Source: Cyclobacteriaceae bacterium
GTDB taxonomy: Bacteria; Bacteroidota; Bacteroidia; Cytophagales; Cyclobacteriaceae
Length of the DNA: 64,000 nucleotides
Direction of reading: 5' to 3'
Assembly (NCBI GenBank): GCA_028278225.1
Contig: JANQEU010000069.1
Span: 186,001 to 250,000, forward strand
Positions 18,298-28,000 of the stretch are shown one piece after another. Numbering within the stretch: position 1 is the first letter of the stretch; every line of letters starts with the position of its first letter. Made by a program: the position numbers and the translations under genes. The notes beneath the pieces were generated by a model. That model saw only the letters and a program-made list of their open reading frames with translations, did not search any database and was not told the origin of the DNA.

Positions 18298-19272
18298 ATG
18301 AAAACCGTCAAAGAAATACATGCGCTAATCTCGTCAGGGATCGAAAATCTTAAACTGGATGATCATCCGGGCAACCTTTACGACCCGATCAGATACATTC
18401 TTTCATTGGGAGGAAAACGGATCCGGCCTATCCTGGTATTGCTGGCTTACCAGCTAAGAAAAGACGATGTTGACAAAGTCCTTCTGCCGGCATTGGCGGT
18501 TGAATTATTCCATAATTTCACCTTAATGCATGATGACATCATGGATGGAGCTCCTCTCCGGAGAGGCAAGCCGACCGTGCATGAAAAGTGGGATCAGACC
18601 GTTGCCATCTTAAGCGGGGATACCATGCTGGTGAAAGTGTATGATCTCCTTCTTAAAGTGGATCAGCAACTCCTTCCGGATGTTATCTCCAGGTTTAACA
18701 AAACAGCAACTGAAGTTTGTGAAGGACAGCAGATCGACATGGATTTCGAAACGCTATCTCGTGTGGATGAGTCAAAGTATATTGAAATGATCCGGCTGAA
18801 AACAGCTGTTCTTTTAGGATTCAGCTTGGAGATGGGTGGTATCATGGCTGGATTTGACGAAAACACTAACAGGTTACTCTTTGAAATGGGACAAAATATC
18901 GGCATTGGTTTCCAGTTAATGGATGATTACCTGGATGTCTACGGAAATCAGTCAAAATTTGGGAAACAGGTGGGCGGAGATATTATCGCCAACAAAAAAA
19001 CATATTTACTGATAAATGCAATGGAATTAGCCCGGGAGGATCATCTGGAAATTTTGCATAAGTATCTTCAGATGAAGGAATTTGATCCGGATGAAAAGGT
19101 TGCTTCCATTAAAAAAATATATGATGAGCTGGGTATTGATAGTCTTACAAAAACTAAAATGAACCATTACTTCGACAGATCGTATGAAATTTTTGATAAA
19201 ATAGAAAGCGAGGAATCAGCAAAACAGGTACTCAGAAGTTATATTGACCAGATAATCAGGAGAGAAAAGTAA
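18298..19272 (+). CDS. Polyprenyl diphosphate synthase
   Basis: A 324-aa trans-prenyltransferase that lengthens allylic diphosphates with isopentenyl diphosphate. Both aspartate-rich motifs are seen: D79-D-I-M-D83 in LMHDDIMDGAPLRRGKPT and DDYLD near residue 209 in GFQLMDDYLDVYG, with the following GKQVGGD motif. The chain length of the product (geranylgeranyl, or longer for menaquinone side chains) cannot be set from this. I chose the ATG at 18298; an in-frame TTG at 18277 lacks family similarity. The rhomboid gene follows after one base. Confidence 0.92.
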   Translation: MKTVKEIHALISSGIENLKLDDHPGNLYDPIRYILSLGGKRIRPILVLLAYQLRKDDVDKVLLPALAVELFHNFTLMHDDIMDGAPLRRGKPTVHEKWDQTVAILSGDTMLVKVYDLLLKVDQQLLPDVISRFNKTATEVCEGQQIDMDFETLSRVDESKYIEMIRLKTAVLLGFSLEMGGIMAGFDENTNRLLFEMGQNIGIGFQLMDDYLDVYGNQSKFGKQVGGDIIANKKTYLLINAMELAREDHLEILHKYLQMKEFDPDEKVASIKKIYDELGIDSLTKTKMNHYFDRSYEIFDKIESEESAKQVLRSYIDQIIRREK

Positions 19273-19273
19273 T

Positions 19274-19906
19274 ATGGGTGGAATTTCACTGACCCTTTTA
19301 TTGATCATCATTACTGTGATCGTCAGCCTTTATGCATGGAATAACGGAAATGTCTATTATGGTATGATGATGAACCCGTACCAGGTCTTCGGACGAAAAC
19401 AATACTGGCGAATGATCTCCTCCGGGTTCATTCATTCCGGATACATACACCTGGGCTTCAATATGTTCACCTTTTATTTTTTCGGAGGGATTGTAGAGCA
19501 GTTATTTGGGTCGATCCTGGGAAGGGCTACCGGCAGTTTGGTCTTTATCCTTTTCTATTTATCCGCAATAATCTTATCCGACTTACCGGTAGCGTGGCGC
19601 AACAGGAATAATCCGGGTTATAACAGCCTTGGCGCTTCCGGTGCCGTTTCGGCCATTTTGTTCAGCAGTATCCTTTTCTATCCGTTAAACAGGCTTTGCC
19701 TTTTTGGATTACTCTGTCTTCCGGGATTTATACTGGGAGCTTTATATATTATTTATTCTTACACACAGGGAAAGAACCTGTCGGACAACATAAATCACGA
19801 AGCTCATCTTTACGGAGCTATATACGGAATCTTGTTCACACTGGTCATCTATCCGTCAGCCGGAAAAGAATTCTTTGAACAGATCCTTAGTTATCGTATC
19901 TTTTAA
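19274..19906 (+). CDS. Rhomboid-family intramembrane serine protease
   Basis: A 210-aa membrane protein with about six transmembrane helices. The active-site dyad is visible: Ser122 in SLGASGAVS (the GxSx-type motif) and His178 in HEAHLYGAIYG. The conserved HLGFNMFTFYFFG segment of TM2 is also present. It would cut membrane proteins within their transmembrane segments; the substrate is unknown. It is packed between the prenyl synthase (1-bp gap) and cytidine deaminase (2-bp gap), so the three genes are one operon. Confidence 0.9.
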   Translation: MGGISLTLLLIIITVIVSLYAWNNGNVYYGMMMNPYQVFGRKQYWRMISSGFIHSGYIHLGFNMFTFYFFGGIVEQLFGSILGRATGSLVFILFYLSAIILSDLPVAWRNRNNPGYNSLGASGAVSAILFSSILFYPLNRLCLFGLLCLPGFILGALYIIYSYTQGKNLSDNINHEAHLYGAIYGILFTLVIYPSAGKEFFEQILSYRIF

Positions 19907-19908
19907 CA

Positions 19909-20379
19909 ATGGCAACTTCTTCATTTAATTATCACACAAAAAAAGTTGAAGAGTTATCCGCTCACGAAAAGGAACTTCTTGAAAAAGCCAAGGAAGCCTT
20001 GCAGTTTGCGCATGCGCCCTATTCCAATTTTAAAGTAGCATGTGCTGTCCGATTATCCAATGAGACTATAATAACCGGCACTAACCAGGAAAATGCAGCG
20101 TATCCGGCCGGGATGTGTGCCGAGCGCGTGGCGCTTTTTGCAGCACGGGGATCGGCTAATGCTGATATAACACAGATACTTGTTATTGCAAAGAATGGCA
20201 GGGATCAGTGGGCGGATGCATTTTCATGCGGCAATTGCCGTCAGGTAATGATGGAATATGCTAATCTGCAGAAAGAGTCAATTAGTATTCTTATGGGTAC
20301 AAAAAACGAAGAATTGATCAAAGTGAGCGACGTAAGGGACCTGATGCCATTTCATTTCAACTCAGATAATCTGGGATAG
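19909..20379 (+). CDS. cdd: Cytidine deaminase
   Basis: A 156-aa zinc enzyme that deaminates cytidine and deoxycytidine in pyrimidine salvage. The zinc/catalytic motif C70-A-E72 (in AGMCAERVALFAA) and the SCGNCRQ motif with Cys107 and Cys110 show the three-cysteine, homotetrameric type. The APYSNFKV segment near residue 36 is also typical. It is the last gene of the prenyl synthase-rhomboid-cdd operon; a toxin-antitoxin pair follows. Confidence 0.93.
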   Translation: MATSSFNYHTKKVEELSAHEKELLEKAKEALQFAHAPYSNFKVACAVRLSNETIITGTNQENAAYPAGMCAERVALFAARGSANADITQILVIAKNGRDQWADAFSCGNCRQVMMEYANLQKESISILMGTKNEELIKVSDVRDLMPFHFNSDNLG

Positions 20380-20400
20380 CATTATTAAGCTATACTTAGT

Positions 20401-20424
20401 TATATTTGTACATAAATGTGTACA
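20401..20424 (+). promoter_or_regulatory. Promoter -7 box and operator of the phd-yoeB pair
   Basis: TATATTTG at 20401-20408 is a perfect match to the Bacteroidota -7 consensus TAnnTTTG. It overlaps TGTACATAAATGTGTACA (20407-20424), in which the palindromic TGTACA occurs twice. Such an overlap with the promoter fits the autorepression expected from a Phd/YefM antitoxin. No clear -33 TTTG was seen at the usual distance. Confidence 0.55.
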
Positions 20425-20426
20425 CA

Positions 20427-20693
20427 ATGGTGAGTGAGATCATAAACCTCCGGAATTTCAGATCAAGGATCAGTGACTACATTAATAAGGCCATGAGTGG
20501 CGAAAATGTAATTATAAAGTCTAAGGACAGGGAGGTAGTACTGATTAGCCTGAATGATTATCGTAAACTTACCGGAGATGAGACAGACTACCTTTTTTCA
20601 ACCGATGCAAATAAGCGGCATTTGTTAGAGGGTATGGAAGAAATTGAAAAGGGTGAAACCGTAAAGGTGAAGATAGATGAGCTTTTCGATTGA
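20427..20693 (+). CDS. Phd/YefM-family antitoxin
   Basis: An 88-aa antitoxin. The N-terminal half (INLRNFRSRISDYINKAMSG, then VIIKSKDREVVLISLNDY) is the Phd/YefM DNA-binding fold; the C-terminal acidic region wraps the toxin. The ATG at 20427 is used because the earlier TTG at 20406 would place the operator inside the coding sequence. It overlaps the toxin gene by 17 bases. The protein is expected to repress its own operon and neutralise the YoeB-like partner. Confidence 0.9.
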   Translation: MVSEIINLRNFRSRISDYINKAMSGENVIIKSKDREVVLISLNDYRKLTGDETDYLFSTDANKRHLLEGMEEIEKGETVKVKIDELFD

Positions 20694-20943
20694 ATTATCG
20701 AAATCTGCTCTGAAGGATCTTGAATTCTGGAAAAAATCAAAAAACCAAAAAATTCTTAGCAGAATTAAAAAACTGCTCCAAAGCATTGAGCGGTCACCTT
20801 TCGAAGGAATTGGAAAGCCTGAACCACTGAAACATGAATTATCAGGCTTTTGGAGTAGAAGAATAACTAAGGAGCACAGGATGGTTTATAAAGTGGATGG
20901 AAACAGGATTTTCGTTATTGCGTTTCGATTTCATTACGATTAG
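20677..20943 (+). CDS. yoeB: Txe/YoeB-family mRNA interferase toxin
   Basis: An 88-aa RelE-superfamily toxin of the Txe/YoeB type: FEGIGKPEPLKHELSGFWSR, then RITKEHRMVYKV, and the C-terminal FRFHYD with the catalytic histidine and tyrosine. These toxins cut mRNA at the ribosomal A site. Length and motifs are complete, so it should be functional if not held by the antitoxin encoded 17 bases overlapping upstream. The pair lies between cdd and glnS. Confidence 0.95.
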   Translation: MSFSIELSKSALKDLEFWKKSKNQKILSRIKKLLQSIERSPFEGIGKPEPLKHELSGFWSRRITKEHRMVYKVDGNRIFVIAFRFHYD

Positions 20944-21006
20944 CCAGTTACGCATCATATCAGAGTAAATTAAGCGTCCAACTCGTGCGCGTATTGTATT
21001 CTGTCT

Positions 21007-21014
21007 TACTTTTG
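21007..21014 (+). promoter_or_regulatory. Possible -7 box of glnS
   Basis: TACTTTTG matches TAnnTTTG and lies 18 bp before the glnS ATG. No good -33 element is present at 19-21 bp, so this is a weak call. Confidence 0.35.
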
Positions 21015-21032
21015 CGCTTTCAATTTTCAAAA

Positions 21033-22721
21033 ATGGAGGAGATAAAGCAAGAAGGCCGAAAAGAGTCATTGAATTTCATCGAACAAATGATTGAAAAAGA
21101 CCTCGCAGAAGGTCGTTTTTCATCAATTGTAACACGGTTCCCTCCGGAGCCAAACGGATACCTCCATATCGGCCACGCCAAGTCCATCTGCCTGAACTTT
21201 GGGCTTGCCGAAAAGTACGGTGGTAAATGCAACCTCCGCTTTGACGATACGAATCCCGAAAAGGAAGAAACGGAATACGTGGAATCCATCAAGGAAGACA
21301 TTAAGTGGCTGGGATACGACTGGGAAGACCGTGAATACTATGCCTCTGACTATTTCGAAGAACTCTATAAAATGGCAGAATTTCTCATTGAGAAGGGATC
21401 TGCTTACATTGATGACCTCTCCCAGGAAGAATTCAACAAACTGAAGGGGACGCCCACACAACCGGGAAAGCCCAGCCCATACAGGGACAGGTCACCGGGA
21501 GAGAACCTGCAACTCTTTCGGGAAATGAAAGACGGTATATACAAGGATGGTGAAAGGGTACTTCGCGCGAAGATTGACCTGAGTTCTCCAAATATGCATA
21601 TGCGTGATCCGATCCTTTACAGGATCAAACATGTTCCGCATCACAGGACCGGAGATGAATGGTGCATCTACCCTACCTATGACTTTGCGCATGGACAGTC
21701 TGACAGCATCGAAAAAGTCACGCATTCATTGTGCACCCTTGAATTTGAAGTGCATCGACCGCTGTATGACTGGTTGATCAGGGAGCTGGAGATCTATCCT
21801 TCCGAACAGACTGAATTCGCCCGACTGAATTTGAATTACACGGTGGTTAGCAAAAGGAATCTCCGAACGTTGGTGGAAGAAGGTCGCGTGTCAGGTTGGG
21901 ATGATCCGAGGATGCCTACCATTTCCGGCATCAGACGCCGTGGTTTCACACCTGCAGCTATTCGAAAGTTTGCCGATACAGTTGGTGTGGCAAGGAGGAA
22001 TGGGGTAACGGATGTTGCCCTTCTTGAATATGCAGTACGAGAAGATTTGAACAAAGTGGCCTCCCGGGTGTTCGGCATCATGGACCCAGTCAAACTCATC
22101 ATCACTAATTGGCCTGAGGACAAGACGGAAATGATGACGGGTAAAAACAACCCCGAAGATGAATCCGCCGGTACACGCGAGATGCCTTTTACCAAAGAAC
22201 TGTACATTGACCGGGCCGATTTCAAGGAAGATCCACCCAGTCCCAGGAAATGGTACCGGCTAGGGCCCGATCGTGAGGTGCGTTTAAAGTTTGCCTATAT
22301 CATCAAATGCACAGGATTTAAAAAAGGTGATGACGGTTCGATCGATGAGATCTATGCAGAATATGATCCGGAAACCCGCAGCGGACAGGACACTTCTGGT
22401 AAGAAAGTAAAAGGGACACTCAGTTGGGTATCGGCACCGAATGCGATGAATGCCGAGGTACGACTTTACGACAGATTATTCATTACGGAAAACATGACCG
22501 AAATCAAGGATGATATTCATAATCACCTGAATCCTCATTCCCTCGACATCAACACAAGCGTGGTCATAGAGCCGTCCGTAAGAGAGGCACAGGTTGGCGA
22601 CATGTTCCAGTTTGAGCGCGTAGGATACTTCAGGGTAGATGAGGATTCAACGGCCGGCAAGCTGGTGTTTAACCGGACTGTTACGTTGAGAGACACCTGG
22701 GCCAGGGCAGAGAAAAAGTAG
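21033..22721 (+). CDS. glnS: Glutaminyl-tRNA synthetase
   Basis: A 562-aa class I aminoacyl-tRNA synthetase that charges tRNA-Gln with glutamine. RFPPEPNGYLHIGHAKS carries the HIGH motif at residues 45-48, the KMSKS equivalent is VVSKRNL near residue 270, and the C-terminal anticodon-binding beta-barrels (after about 340) are present. The length is normal. The ATG at 21033 replaces an upstream GTG at 20985 whose extra residues have no family similarity. Its presence means this organism charges Gln-tRNA directly rather than only by GatCAB amidation. Confidence 0.95.
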   Translation: MEEIKQEGRKESLNFIEQMIEKDLAEGRFSSIVTRFPPEPNGYLHIGHAKSICLNFGLAEKYGGKCNLRFDDTNPEKEETEYVESIKEDIKWLGYDWEDREYYASDYFEELYKMAEFLIEKGSAYIDDLSQEEFNKLKGTPTQPGKPSPYRDRSPGENLQLFREMKDGIYKDGERVLRAKIDLSSPNMHMRDPILYRIKHVPHHRTGDEWCIYPTYDFAHGQSDSIEKVTHSLCTLEFEVHRPLYDWLIRELEIYPSEQTEFARLNLNYTVVSKRNLRTLVEEGRVSGWDDPRMPTISGIRRRGFTPAAIRKFADTVGVARRNGVTDVALLEYAVREDLNKVASRVFGIMDPVKLIITNWPEDKTEMMTGKNNPEDESAGTREMPFTKELYIDRADFKEDPPSPRKWYRLGPDREVRLKFAYIIKCTGFKKGDDGSIDEIYAEYDPETRSGQDTSGKKVKGTLSWVSAPNAMNAEVRLYDRLFITENMTEIKDDIHNHLNPHSLDINTSVVIEPSVREAQVGDMFQFERVGYFRVDEDSTAGKLVFNRTVTLRDTWARAEKK

Positions 22722-22757
22722 GGTAAACCTGGTATGTGAAATTCTAATTTCTCCAGG

Positions 22758-22808
22758 AAAATCCCTTGTTTTACCCCTCTCGCTAACCGGGAGTAAGTCA
22801 GGGGATTT
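22758..22808 (-). repeat. REP-like repeat, family C, copy 1
   Basis: About 51 bp with imperfect dyad symmetry (AAATCCC at the left and GGGGATTT at the right). Its reverse complement is homologous to 34048-34094; positions 22758-22779 are an exact 22-base match to 34073-34094 in opposite orientation. Confidence 0.75.
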
Positions 22809-22937
22809 CAGACTTTGCGCCCTTTAAGTACAATTTGATTTGAGCCGGGGAAATAAAGCCTGAAAACAGCATTCTTGTAGTTTCATCCAACCGGTTAGCA
22901 TAAGATCAATCTAAATTTCACAAAATACTTAATTTCA

Positions 22938-23016
22938 AACCTTGTAAATTAGAAATCAATCTTCTAATTTACAAGGTTAAATTGATATTTTAACAAATTA
23001 TGGTTGTAAATTAGAA
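22938..23016 (+). promoter_or_regulatory. Palindromic operator-like cluster before the AAA/DUF4143 gene
   Basis: AACCTTGTAAATTAGAA (22938-22954) and its exact inverted copy (22962-22978) form a perfect 17-bp dyad around a 7-base loop. A third copy of the core TTGTAAATTAGAA is at 23004-23016, 14 bp before the ATG at 23031. Three copies around a start site suggest a protein-binding site or an RNA hairpin in the leader. Confidence 0.55.
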
Positions 23017-23030
23017 TATAAGTTTCTAGA

Positions 23031-24191
23031 ATGAAAGCTTACTATCTGAATAGACACTTAGAGGAAAAAATTGCAGATTACAGCCGCATTTTCCCGGTAA
23101 TCGCGCTGTTGGGTCCCAGGCAATGTGGAAAATCCACGCTCGCAAAAAAAATTATCAGCAGCCATGAGGACTTCATATACCTTGACCTTGAGAAGCCCTC
23201 TGATCTTCAAAAACTATCTGATCCGGAAGTTTTCTTCGGTGCCAATCGTAAAAAGAGAGTGTGCATAGACGAAATTCAACTGAGGCCGGACCTGTTCCCT
23301 GTTTTAAGAGGCATCATCGACGAGGACCGGGTCAATGGGCGTATAATTATCCTTGGGTCAGCCTCCCGCGACCTGATACGGCAAAGTACGGAAACCCTGG
23401 CAGGAAGGATCGGCTACCTGGAGCTTACTCCATTCCTGGAAGTCGAGCTGCGTAATACCACCGGTTATTCCATCAAAAGGCACTGGTTAAATGGAGGTTA
23501 TCCTGATAGTTACCTGCAAGAAACAGAAGAGGATAGTGTTGTCTGGCGCGATAATTTTCTCAAAACTTTCGTTGAAAGGGATATTATCCAGTTAGGATAT
23601 AACATCCCGGCAGCTACATCCTTTAGATTCCTGACAATGTGCGCCCATAACCAGGGACAACTTTTGAACAGTTCCAAACTTGGAGATTCCCTTGGAGTTT
23701 CCTATCACACCATCAGGAGTTACCTGGACTTTATGGAACAGGCATTTCTATTACGATCATTAGAACCATTTCAGGCCAATGTGAAGAAGAGACTGGTAAA
23801 ATCACCAAAAGTATATGTTCGGGATTCCGGTTTGCTTCATCGCCTGCTGGGTATAGAAGATTATAATAATCTACTTGGACACCCGGTATTCGGCGCATCC
23901 TGGGAAGGCCATGCAATGGAAAATATACTGGCTGTACATACAGACTGGACACCCTTTTTCTACCGTACAGCCACAGGCAATGAGATCGATCTGATCTTGG
24001 AAAACGGAAATAGGAGGATTGCAGTAGAATTCAAGGCATCAGCCGCGCCTAAATTGGGCAAAGGATTTTACATTGCCCTGGAAGAACTCGAAATTGAAGA
24101 GGCTATGGTGGTGGCACTGGTCCGGGAAAGTTTTCCAATTAAAGACAATGTGACTGTTTTACCACTCCATGAGGCTATCGATCGTTTGTGA
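23031..24191 (+). CDS. AAA_14/DUF4143 ATPase
   Basis: A 386-aa P-loop ATPase. Walker A is GPRQCGKST (residues 28-36), Walker B is KRVCIDEIQ near residue 80, and the C-terminal DUF4143 domain ends in a nuclease-like segment with EIDLILENGNRR and VEFKAS, whose D...E-K pattern resembles PD-(D/E)xK enzymes. Residues 200-235 contain a helix-turn-helix-like stretch (LGDSLGVSYHTIRSYL). Proteins of this type are common, often horizontally spread and without proven role; anti-phage or toxin-like functions have been suggested for related ATPases. It is preceded by a palindromic operator-like region and followed by about 180 bp with nothing recognisable. Confidence 0.88.
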   Translation: MKAYYLNRHLEEKIADYSRIFPVIALLGPRQCGKSTLAKKIISSHEDFIYLDLEKPSDLQKLSDPEVFFGANRKKRVCIDEIQLRPDLFPVLRGIIDEDRVNGRIIILGSASRDLIRQSTETLAGRIGYLELTPFLEVELRNTTGYSIKRHWLNGGYPDSYLQETEEDSVVWRDNFLKTFVERDIIQLGYNIPAATSFRFLTMCAHNQGQLLNSSKLGDSLGVSYHTIRSYLDFMEQAFLLRSLEPFQANVKKRLVKSPKVYVRDSGLLHRLLGIEDYNNLLGHPVFGASWEGHAMENILAVHTDWTPFFYRTATGNEIDLILENGNRRIAVEFKASAAPKLGKGFYIALEELEIEEAMVVALVRESFPIKDNVTVLPLHEAIDRL

Positions 24192-24374
24192 ATCACAGAT
24201 CGTTGCCCATGTGTCGGATTTAAATTTTCTTGATTTTTTCCTGTTTTTCATCAAAGGAAAAGCAGGGGCCTGCCCGGCCTGAGGGCAAAAAGTTTCTTAA
24301 CCAAACTCAGCTCAATAGTCCGGATCTTTGACAATTGGATCAAAATGTCTCGGACAAAGAGCGTTAGATGACTG

Positions 24375-25076
24375 CTATATAAACTTCTCCCTGAACTGAA
24401 GGTTGAACATCCCATATAGCAGGCATAGCACAGTTCCCACGGTCAGGTATATCCTGTTTTTGAAGATGATGCTAAGCCAGATGAACTCGCTCATATTACG
24501 GGGTTCGCTGAAAGGATTCAGGAAAACGTTCCACTGCGAGTATTCCAGAGGCTCAATAAAGATCAGGAAGATCAGACCCACGACTACCATGGCAATGGCC
24601 GTTCCATTACCATTTTTGATCTTGGTAGAAACCATAAATGCTACCGATGCCAAAAAAGTAATCGGGAATAACACCTGCCCTAACATTGGGAATATTTCAA
24701 ACCGGTACAACGCGAAATTGGCGATGTGGCAAAGAACATACAGGATCGCTGCGGCAACTCCAATGGCCAGGGTAAACCTTACCAGCCAAACCTTATAACG
24801 ATAATTTGGAATGCCGAAAATGGTTTCCAACATCTTGGCGTCATCGTCATTCTGAAGGCCGTAGGCCATGGGATAAAAAATGAGGAGCAGGCCCGGGAAA
24901 ACGAGAAATCCAAAGATCACTGCCTCTGAAAAATTCGGATCGTCAAAAATGGCGATGGTAATGATGAATGCGAAAAAGAGAAACGCTGCCAGTACGAAAT
25001 AGATGAACTTGTTGGCAAAAATTACCTTGATGTTGTACGTGATCAGGCGGTATGTCAATAATAGGAAACTATGCAT
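24375..25076 (-). CDS. ABC-2-like six-TM permease subunit
   Basis: A 233-aa integral membrane protein with six predicted helices (starting near residues 18, 52, 95, 128, 160 and 205), a layout typical of ABC-2 permeases. I see no recognisable enzymatic motif. It is the last gene of a seven-gene minus-strand operon and overlaps the end of the RND-ABC fusion gene by eight bases, so it is probably translated together with it. Because the fusion carries an ABC ATPase but only an unusual membrane part, this protein is the best candidate for its dedicated permease partner. That pairing is inferred from gene order. Confidence 0.7.
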   Translation of the reverse strand: MHSFLLLTYRLITYNIKVIFANKFIYFVLAAFLFFAFIITIAIFDDPNFSEAVIFGFLVFPGLLLIFYPMAYGLQNDDDAKMLETIFGIPNYRYKVWLVRFTLAIGVAAAILYVLCHIANFALYRFEIFPMLGQVLFPITFLASVAFMVSTKIKNGNGTAIAMVVVGLIFLIFIEPLEYSQWNVFLNPFSEPRNMSEFIWLSIIFKNRIYLTVGTVLCLLYGMFNLQFREKFI

Positions 25077-28000
25077 GATTCAGGTTGTTTTGACTCTTCA
25101 TTAACCATAAATATGCATCTTCCAGATTCGCCCTCACTTTTTTCGCAGACTTATGTGGCTTATGGTCAGCAAGACATTTGATCCTGATTTGATCCTCCTC
25201 CTTCATGTGATGGACAATCAGATAATCTGATTTGATTTCATCGAAGGTTTCATGAGGTACTTTAAACTCCCACACTTTGTCTTTGGCCATCTCTGCCATG
25301 GAAGCTGGGCTGCCTTCATATTCAATATTGCCCTTTATGAGGACGGCCAGGTGATTACAGGAACTCGCAATGTCTTCGATAATGTGGGTAGAAAACACCA
25401 CAATCCGTTCCCTGCTCAGTTCCACCAGCAGGTTTCTGAAACGAATACGTTCCAATGGGTCCAATCCGGCAGTAGGCTCATCCACCACCAGGATCTTTGG
25501 CAGGTGTAGCAGAATCTGCGCGATGCCAATCCGCTGTTTCATACCTCCTGAAAATGACCTGATTTTTTTGTGCATATGTTCGTCCATGTGAACAGCTTTG
25601 AGAACATGTTGAACCCGTTCCTCCCGACGTTTCCTGTTAGTGATCTTCCGCAATATTGCCTGGTAATCCAAAAACTGGTAGGGTGTCATGTTCTCATATG
25701 TACCAAATGCCTGGGGTAGATAACCGATCAAACCCTGCAGTTCCTCTCTCCTTTCCATAGTGTCAAATCCATTGATCCAGATCTTGCCGTAACTCTGGTC
25801 CATAATACCGCAAAGTATCCTCATTAATGTGGTCTTCCCCGCTCCGTTCGGACCGAGTAGCCCAAACATCCCCTGCTCTATCTTTAAACTGACACCGGAC
25901 AACGCCCTGAATGGTTCTTTTTTCTTACCAACTACAGGTAAAGCCAGCAACATCCTGTAATAAAGCTTTCGGATCTTCCTGAATCTGCCTTTGAGTTCAT
26001 CCGCGTTGACGGGTTTTCGCGACAGTCGCCGGGCTGCACTTACCAGGAACAACCCGATGAACCACAATGCAATGAGTATTCCTCCCCATACCTTGATATT
26101 TACATCCTGATACAGGTAGAATGAACTCACCAGCGGAAATCCCCAAAACAACAGGTTATACAAGATGTTGGAAAACCGGGCCCTTTTCTCACCTAAAAGA
26201 AAGAATATATCAGCTGCTACGGACAGTAACACGGCATGCAAGCCAATCATAAAAAACAGCTGCCAAAAGGCCTTATCCAGAAAGAAGTAAATGAAATAGA
26301 CAAGAAAGCCGATCAACGCTACCTGCCAAACGAGGTTTTCAACCACAGATTTCAGGGAAATGACAAACTCTCCCCTTTCATTGAAAAGCTTCTTATTACC
26401 CTTCCATTCTCTTTTCCATCGCTGATCCCTGCCATACACTTTAGTAAGGTTCCGGATCTCAATATTCATCTTCTCATCCGGTGCCACCATCCTGGCGTTC
26501 GCCTGTCGCAGTGACGTCATCACGAAATAGGTGGTTGCCGGAACGAGCAATATGCCTGTGAGGAACCAGATCATCTGCCATAAAATGCCCTCAATCTCCA
26601 GATACACGACCGTCATAATCGCCGCCATGGCCAATATTTGTGCAATCTGAAGCAGTGGATGCAACTTTTTAAACCACATCAATACACTCTCCAACCCGGC
26701 ACTCATGGTAGGTACGTAGATAAGTGTGAGTATCGTACTGAATGCCAAGCCACCCATTACAGTAATGGCAAACGGCTGGCCAATACTGGTTACATATTCC
26801 GCCTCACCAAGCGCAAGTGGTAACATGGCAACAATGGTAGTGATAGAGGTTATCAGAATAGGCCTTATCCTCGAAATGCCGGAAACGATCAGCGACCGGT
26901 ACTTCGAAAATCCCCTTCTTCGTAAAATGCGGGAATAATCAATCAGGATGATCCCATTGTTCACCACAACGCCAAGTAATATGAGAAATCCAATGAGTGT
27001 ATTGGCATTCAAAAGTGAATTACCGGAAAGCGTCAGCCCTATGAATGCACCAATTGCCGAGAGTGGTATGGAAAACATGATCACCACTGGCAGATAGGTG
27101 GACTCAAAGACGGCCGCCAGGATCATAAAAATGATGATGATCGCCGCAATGATCAGGAAGATAAATTCATCAAATAAAGCCTCCTCATGAACCACGTCTA
27201 CAACGATACCTGATGGAAAATTGATGCCCGCCACAATTTGGTCGATCTCGACACGTGAAGCTTCCAGTAGCGATTCGCTGGCGATCACCTCGTCAATAAA
27301 CCGATATGTAATTTCAATTTGTTTTTCCTGATTGAGCCGGCGTATACCGCTTTCACCGGATGAATAGATGACCTGGGCAAAATCTGCCAGCTCATGGGTA
27401 GCCCCCATGGTGTTCACCACCGGCATTACCCGAAGGTCTGCCATGTCCTTGGCACGTTGTTCAATCTGATTTTGTGTACGAATGGTTATTTCATATTTTT
27501 CCTCACCACTATGGAAAGTCGTACCTGAGTTGAAGGAGGGCTGAAAATCATTCAGACTTGCGATGACATTCTCCTGGGTGATCCCAAACTCGCTCATGGT
27601 GAGCTGATCAAATGAAATGTGTGCTTCCGGTCGCTCCGGGCTGACATTTACATAGCTTCGTTCTATTGACTGCAAACCCGAAATATATGTATTGATGTCG
27701 TTGGCTATTGCCTTCATCAGTTCAAAATCCTGACCCTTAATGATCACCTGTTCTTCCGGGGTACCTATTCCCAATAACTTCTCAAAATCATCGGCAGCTG
27801 AAGGTCCGCGTTCCTGTCCTCCCTGGCTTCCGGCCTGCTGCTGATCGAGGGTGATCTCCATTTCCTCATATTCCTCTGCGATGTTATTCAACATACCCCT
27901 CACATCCCCAACTGACAGCGAATCCTGTTTTTTAAAGTTTTCGACCAACTGAACAGTTAACACAGATTGATCCTCCGAGATCTGACTGAGTACCTTGTCC

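Larger units (their letters stand above)
22722..23030. other. 309-bp intergenic region between glnS and an AAA ATPase gene
   Basis: No gene is seen. The first third holds a REP-like sequence (22758-22808) that is also found near 34048-34094; the last third is very AT-rich and holds three copies of a TTGTAAATTAGAA motif that look like an operator. The middle shows nothing recognisable. Confidence 0.7.

Noticed and set aside
24179-24203. Possible further REP copy at the end of the AAA/DUF4143 gene
   Set aside because: It shares only 13 bases (GATCGTTTGTGAA) with the right RAYT repeat, lies partly in the coding sequence and lacks the second hairpin.
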